A stretch of 64,000 nt of DNA from Megamerina dolium. Lineage: Eukaryota > Arthropoda > Insecta > Diptera > Megamerinidae. The notes beneath the pieces were generated by a model. The model did not search any database. It was not told the origin of the DNA and saw nothing but the letters and a program-made list of their open reading frames with translations. The stretch covers positions 42,137,140-42,201,139 of the forward strand of contig OY978526.1 in NCBI GenBank assembly GCA_963854835.1, read 5' to 3'. Shown here one piece after another: positions 57,891 through 64,000 of the stretch; position 1 is the stretch's first letter; each line of letters starts with the position of its first letter. Made by a program: the position numbers and the translations under genes.

Positions 57891-60800
57891 CACTATACTA
57901 ATTTCAATAAAATAATTCAAAATCAGATAAATAAGCACTACAAATCCTAGAAACTTCATACAAATGCAACCAATGTTTATCTAGGCTATGGTTGAAAAAA
58001 AACACGCAAAACAATACATAAAAAGAATATAAAAACGAATTCACAAAAATATAAAACTGATATTTAAATACTGGAATATGTAAAAATCTGTTGGATATAA
58101 GAAACATCTTAGCATTCAGTTGTACAAAATAAACTAATCACAACGAAAATTCAATAAAATGTTGCTCATATTTTATGGTTGGGTACTAAACATAAACATA
58201 GACGAATACAAATATACACTGCGGTATAAAAGATTAAACGTTTGACCAACGATCTATACAAGATCACAGAGTATATTTCAAATATCACGGTATTGTAGAA
58301 AACGCTTAAACATGCCTAAATTGGTGTCATTTCCTCAAAAAAAAATTCTGATCTTCGAAAGGGATTTCAAGCTTTTGCCCACATCATGTCCACAGTAACA
58401 CTACCGTATGGGTGTAAGCGACTTGATTATTCTTACATCAGGTTCACGGTTATATTGACCAAATAAATTATGAAGGACTTGGTACTTACGTACTCGTATT
58501 ACCCTTTGGTTGAGTTCGCCTCTAAATGACAACTGTATGAAGAAACAGATTTATACAAAAGCTATAAAAAGTACCGATGGTTGGATACCATCGAAAAAGA
58601 ATGGAAATTTCCTAAAGACGCAGCGATTTGGTTTCTGCTGGCTATGAATCAGAAGTTATTGACAAAATATTATACTCGTATACGAACCCATAAACGATTA
58701 TAGTTTGATTTGATAAAATAAAAAAAAAACACAACAAAAACGAATAGTAGATTAACTACTCCTATATCAAACTAATATGCCAATAATATCATCCAACATT
58801 TTGAGTTAAAAAGTGCAAAATCAATACAGTTCAATATCATTCAAAATCTCTCACATTGCCATATTCTTCATGTTATATCTGCTTTCAGACTTTTATTGCA
58901 ATTTCTAGATACATGCTAATTGCATATGACTTGTGTCTTTCATATTTCCTGAGGGGTTACGTTGTCATAATATTTTGCGATTAGTAAAACCGCAGAAATA
59001 ATAACAAATGACAGTAGCAACGAAGCCAGCAGACGTATGCACATTGTCAATGTCATATTGTCAACAACATGTTAAATAAAGATAAATGCAGATGATTATC
59101 TACCAAAAAGAATTAAAGCAACAAAAATTCATATTATAGAAATAGTAAAAAAATTCAAATAATATAAATATAGGTCTGTCCATAAGGTTGTTTCTTTGTA
59201 AATCATAGGTTATCTGTTGTCATTGACAGCTCCTTCCCTCTCAAATTTTTGCCAGTATCATGCCTCCGTATCATGCCTCCGTAGAAATAGGTTAATCACT
59301 TTAGGTTGGAAAAGCGCAACACAATGCTTTACACACAAAGTTCGTTAATCGTATTATCAGACAATTTGAAGATGACAGTTAGCCGCCTCAAAGGCGCTAT
59401 TTACGCTGTTATTCCAGGTACTGTGAGAGATCGATAGTATTCAGACAATCCAAAAAGTCAAATATCTTCCGAGCCATTCAAAAGATAGAGCCATGAGTTA
59501 TCAACAAGGTCCTTCAAATTAGATTTCACAGTTTTTTTTCAAGTATATTCAGAAAAAATTAGTTTTCAATATTTTATTATTCTATTTACTTTTTGAAAAA
59601 AAAACTTGTATTTGGGCTGCCCTTTATACTCGTATTTAGTCCAGATCAATTTGTGTCATTCTTCCTACCTATAATATTATGATATTTTCTTCTTTCACCT
59701 ATTTGTTTTTGTTTTCTTCTTCTTTATTCATTCCATTAAATGTCAAAAGTTGTAATTAAGTTTCATATTGTCTTTGTTATGCAGAAACCAGTATGCCACC
59801 CGTTCATATTTATTCATGTATTTTAGATAATAATAGAAGAACGTGCGAAAATGAAAAATAGCCTGCTTTATAATTCATGTGATTTTCTTACTCTTCTTCA
59901 TTAATGTACTACTCTTCTTATTATGTACAAGCAACTACTAAGTTGTAAGACACAAAATACACAGTGTTTCCTTGATAATCCAAAATGTAAAAAATGAATT
60001 AATTTTTTATAGATTTCTATCAACGGCCCTTAGCTATTGTAGGTGAAAGAATGGACGAGGTAGTTATTTCATATAAAAATAAAGTACTTGTCATACTCGG
60101 GTCAATCTTTTAAATCAATTTCAAATCAAATATATAAATATAGCATACAAAAATTGAATAACGTTGGCTATATTTAAGCATAGTTTATATATAGGCAATT
60201 TTCGAATACCTTGAGGTTCCGAGTCTATAATTATGAATTTTTTAAAATACTTTTTAAAATTGGCTAAGAATAAAATACAAACCATCAACAGACTAACAGA
60301 AGTCATTTAAGTAAACTTTAATATGACAACACCAAGCCAAAAATATTTTTTCATAAAAATCATTCATTTTATTGACGAAATCCAATACGATGAATTCAGC
60401 GATTTTCGGAAAAATGTTTGGGGTGGAATCTCGAGATCTGGATCTGGTGGAATCTGCTAGAATTGCCATATAACTATGACCGCTTTGAAATATTCCCTTC
60501 CTAAGACTGTCCTACCTTCGTTTTATGAGTTTAATTTGCTACTGGTGTTTTTTTTCTGCTATTATTTCTTCCAACTAATTACATTAAAATGGCGATGTGC
60601 GGACGAAAATATTCACATTCACGATAGATATAAAACGGCAACGAACGTGCTTTCGTATAATGGGACATTATATATGAGTGAAGTTCTCTTGAGAAGTCCA
60701 TTGCTGAAATGAGTGTTTTGGTGTAAGATAGACGAAAGACGACACATTAAACTAATTTAAATGCCGCTGTCGCCTTGCATTTATAATGAATTATAACATT

Positions 60801-61292
60801 AGGAATTGATTTTCATATTTATTTTTAGAATTATTCACTCAGAATATCCTCTATATCTGATGTGATATGCATGCAAGATTATAAAATTTTTGAATATCAA
60901 GAATATGACTCTTAAATAACCAAAAAATTGACTCAAAAAAGCACAAACTCAAAAAATGAGCTCTGATACGAGCATATGTAAATTAAATCTACCCAAAAAG
61001 CAAGCAAGCTTTTAGTATAAAATATAATACAAAATATAAATCGTATATTTAAACATTGACTTTTTACAAACAATAATATTTCGACATTTTGGATAGATCC
61101 AATTCTCGCCTACACTAGTGCATATGTGTAATGTATAAAACCGCACGAAACACAATAAAAATGATTACAATGACAAGTGCACACATGGGAGCATTTTATA
61201 TGAAATTTATTTAATTTCACATATTTTTCACCCAACACGAAATAATACATTCACACACACACACAGACATATATGTATACATGCGGCACTTT
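57891..61292. other. Intronic non-coding stretch
   Basis: No gene is recognised. There is a 13-bp tandem duplication (TATCATGCCTCCG twice) at about 59257-59283, in a less AT-rich block (59170-59520) that may be a decayed transposon. Other frames (up to 78 codons at 60476-60712) have no motif. Confidence 0.55.
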
Positions 61293-61376
61293 CTAACTCA
61301 TGTTTGTTCCTTTACTCATTGTGTGATTAGATCCACACTTAATCACACAATGAGTAAAGGAACAAACATGAGTTAG
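61293..61376. repeat. Perfect 37-bp-arm inverted repeat (hairpin)
   Basis: The left arm at 61293-61329 (starting CTAACTCATGTTTGTTCC) and the right arm at 61340-61376 (ending GGAACAAACATGAGTTAG) are exact reverse complements over 37 bp. They are separated by the 10-base loop GATCCACACT. Pairing continues imperfectly outward (CACTTT against AGTGTG). There is no coding frame. Confidence 0.95.
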
Positions 61377-62018
61377 AGTGTGCGTATGTGTGTGAATATA
61401 CATATAGCTATATGCGTATGCATGTAAATTCGTTTTGTGACACTTGAATGCATAATTTGCGCATAAACATGTGTCATTTGCGTATAAAATGTAAATAAAT
61501 ATAACAGCTAACGAACAACCACAACACTACCAACAAATAGGAGAAGAACAAGAGCACTAAAAAGGATATGAGCAAGAGACAAAACGAACGAACGAAATAA
61601 GACAAATAGTAATAAAGTCACATTGTTACAACAACAATAAGAAGAGTCATGCCATTCCGACTATTCTAATACTTATTGCCACATACGATTGCACAAACAT
61701 CGCCTTACTTCATATAGAAGACAGAATTATTGTGCATGAATATATATTCAACCGCATGTAGAAACAAGATCGCGCGAAATCATACTTGTATTTCAACACT
61801 AATACATGTAAACAGCCTCATCAAATGTGTGAACTTAATTTTCATTTCATACATAGTACGTGTCTGAGCAGAGTTTGTGTTTACGAATAACCACACTTAC
61901 ACAGGAAGCATGAACAAATGAGCATTTGTATGTATGTGTCTGTCTATATACTACTTCAGGGATTTCATTCGATTTAATAAAATTGCCTCATTGTTTGCAT
62001 TGTACAAAGCCACACAAA

Positions 62019-62035
62019 CACACACACACACACAC
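62019..62035. repeat. (CA)n microsatellite
   Basis: An uninterrupted CA run of about eight units, seen directly. Confidence 0.9.
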
Positions 62036-63752
62036 TGATAATAGTGCATACAAACGAGTATAAAGAAAAAGCCCCTCTTATGGCTTATGTATATGTGGGC
62101 GTATGTATGTAGCTAGGTGTTGTAACACCGCAAAACCACATACAAGTGAGTACACAAATACGAATACTATTTCAATTAAGAAGATTTTCTTTCAACCTTG
62201 GTGTATTGCTCTATTGTACGTAGGTACCACATATTTGACTATTTGCACACTATGGCTCCGCATTCAATAGAAGTCATTGACGCTAATTGTTTTTTGTGGT
62301 TTCAAAAGGATTTGCTCGGTTTGATTCAGTTTTTGATCTGATTTGATTGTATGCTACTACATCTAAACATATTCATAATCTGTATAAATGTGTGAATGTG
62401 TTTATTGCAATTTAATTAGTAACCCAAATCGAATACAATAATATGAATTGCTTGTATGCACTTACTCGTTACAATTGATTTTTCCAAAAAAAAAAAATAC
62501 TACATTTACTTTATTTTGTCACTTTGATAATACAAAATCAAATCATATGAATACGCTTAACGCAAATCTCTTCTGATCAGATTTCCGGTACAAGTGATTT
62601 TGTTCTGTTTTTGTTTTTTGTTTCGTTTCTTGCACAAAAAAAAAACGCAGCACAACTCCCCACTAACCAAATATTTGCCTTTATCGATAAAACCAAATTT
62701 CCTGAAGAACAAATGAATAAATAATATATACATCGATATATAGCATGTAGTAAACCGAAAAATAAAGAGAAAGACAAGAATGCAAGTAAGAAACAAAATT
62801 ACACACACTTCCGTTTCCGCTATGCTCATATGTAAAGAGTGTTTTTTGAAGCGTTGTACTTTCCAATAGCGAATCTGGTCCAACTCTGTGGATTATTGAG
62901 CAAATCATGAATATATGTTAAATACAATATCCCTGTTCGTAAACATAATCAGTATATTCTACAATGTGCGCAACATTTTTGCATTTGTTCGCTAACTATT
63001 TATTTCAACGGTTTCTGAATGGTTAGTTGATTGTATTGGCCGATCCACAGAAATACTCCTCCTCATAAGATAGAGGACACTGTCTATAACTGAATCCAAC
63101 CGGTCAAGTTACTGTATTATATTAGATACTTCAGACGTCTTTAAACTAACTTGAGAACAGTCGAAGAAGTTCGAGAACTTTCCTAAAAATTTGGACGTTT
63201 ACAGAGAGGAAATGGGATAAGTTTCCACACTTTCTACAGTGAGTATTAGAATAAACTTGCAGATTCTCTACATGAATGCGACCTGAGAAAACATCCGTCA
63301 GTATCGTTGCTTCACGTGCCAAGTAGTAGACTCTAGAGTTCTAGTCTTACTATACACAGAACATGTCGAACTTGATATGCCACAAGCTGTGAGTGACTTT
63401 CACTACTTGTTTACCAGTTGAAGATTGTGCTAAGACGGGGCAATTCACAAAACATGTACTGTTATCTAGAACTTCTGATTTAACGTTCATGGATTTTTTT
63501 TTAAGAATAAATCAAATCCTTATACTAAGTCCTTGCATCAAGTTCAAAATCTGAATTACATCTATCAATTAAAGGTAAATTTCAGATTTTTGGAACATTT
63601 TGTGTGTATTTTATTTCACTCCGAATGAACGAAACCCTACAGGCACACCCTTTACATACATACAATAGGAATATGTTGGTATTTGTTAGTGCTCGCATGT
63701 ACAGAAATCATTACCCGCTTGATGGCTCCCTTTCGTTTCGCTATCTCCTTCT

Positions 63753-63770
63753 CACACACACACACACACA
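63753..63770. repeat. (CA)9 microsatellite
   Basis: An uninterrupted CA run of nine units, seen directly. Confidence 0.9.
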
Positions 63771-64000
63771 GATGGTATTGTTCATTTGTCAGCCATTAAA
63801 GTGGGTTAAATTGTATGGCGGAAATTTTTAACTGCCTAGATCGGTAAAAAACATCAAAAATTTGGATCATGAAAAGCATTTTTTATCAAGGAAAAAACTT
63901 CTGATTTCATTAGTTTTTGTTTTTTGAAAAATTATCAATTTTTAAGTGGAGTCTCTTAAGAAGTAGAGATATGAAGTATATTCTAAGGAAAAGTTGAGTA

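Larger units (their letters stand above)
61377..64000. other. Intronic non-coding stretch to the window end
   Basis: No gene and no further Dop1R1 exon is recognised. It contains CA microsatellites and AT-rich spacer. The segment 63040-63500 is less AT-rich and may be an old repeat. The overlapping reverse frames at 62557-62908 (up to 108 codons) read Phe/Leu/Ile-rich simple sequence. Confidence 0.55.

Noticed and set aside
62557..62908. Overlapping reverse frames of up to 108 codons with hydrophobic stretches that imitate membrane segments
   Set aside because: The hydrophobicity comes from T-rich simple sequence read in several frames at once. There is no conserved motif and no splice or start context.
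51952..64000. A fourth Dop1R1 exon (TM4 onward)
   Set aside because: I looked for a frame continuing the loop after DRY and found no candidate with an acceptor. It probably lies beyond the window.

Overview
The window is intron-dominated, AT-rich DNA from a higher fly. The evidence is short introns and exons with insect splice signals, long ACATATG/TACGAGTA-type AT-rich spacers, and dipteran transposon families. A tephritid fruit fly is my best guess, but that is inference. The only host gene I can support is on the + strand: three internal coding exons (32058-32163, 32739-32918, 51822-51951) of a class A aminergic GPCR that I recognise as the D1-like dopamine receptor Dop1R1 (DopR). Their splice phases are compatible, and together they encode the end of the extracellular N-terminus, TM1, TM2 and TM3 with the DRY motif. 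Neither the start of the gene nor TM4 to the C-terminus is in view. So 1-32057 is upstream intron or 5' region, 32919-51821 is an 18.9 kb intron, and 51952-64000 is the first part of an intron longer than 12 kb.

Almost everything else I can identify is mobile. From left to right: a mariner tail fragment (6.8 kb); an internally deleted mariner (10.7-11.4 kb, - strand); a 1.6 kb repeat built on a 155-bp period (12.2-13.8 kb); a decayed non-LTR retrotransposon (17.3-18.5 kb, +); a second non-LTR relic (21.7-22.1 kb, -); a complete but inactivated Tc1-like element with long inverted ends and a TA duplication (25.67-27.16 kb); a SINE and the second, inverted copy of the 155-bp-period repeat (34.7-36.3 kb); another SINE (38.0-38.4 kb); a full-length Ty3/Gypsy-type retrotransposon with apparently identical 354-bp LTRs (38.38-45.03 kb); a LINE tail and a SINE (45.5-46.05 kb); a fourth clear SINE (51.3-51.6 kb); and a decayed mariner-superfamily transposon (57.0-57.9 kb).

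The points most worth a second look are these. The inverted pair of 155-bp-period repeats encloses two Dop1R1 exons and contains a 127-bp perfectly matching stretch, so the transcript could form long dsRNA. The Gypsy element is young, has a single frame break inside RNase H, carries a tandemly repeated linker between protease and reverse transcriptase, and its coding frame runs into its own 3' LTR. There is a perfect 37-bp-arm hairpin at 61.3 kb. Two back-to-back perfect hairpins lie inside the 57 kb transposase relic. I found no new multi-gene system; the region is a host receptor gene whose introns have been colonised by transposons.
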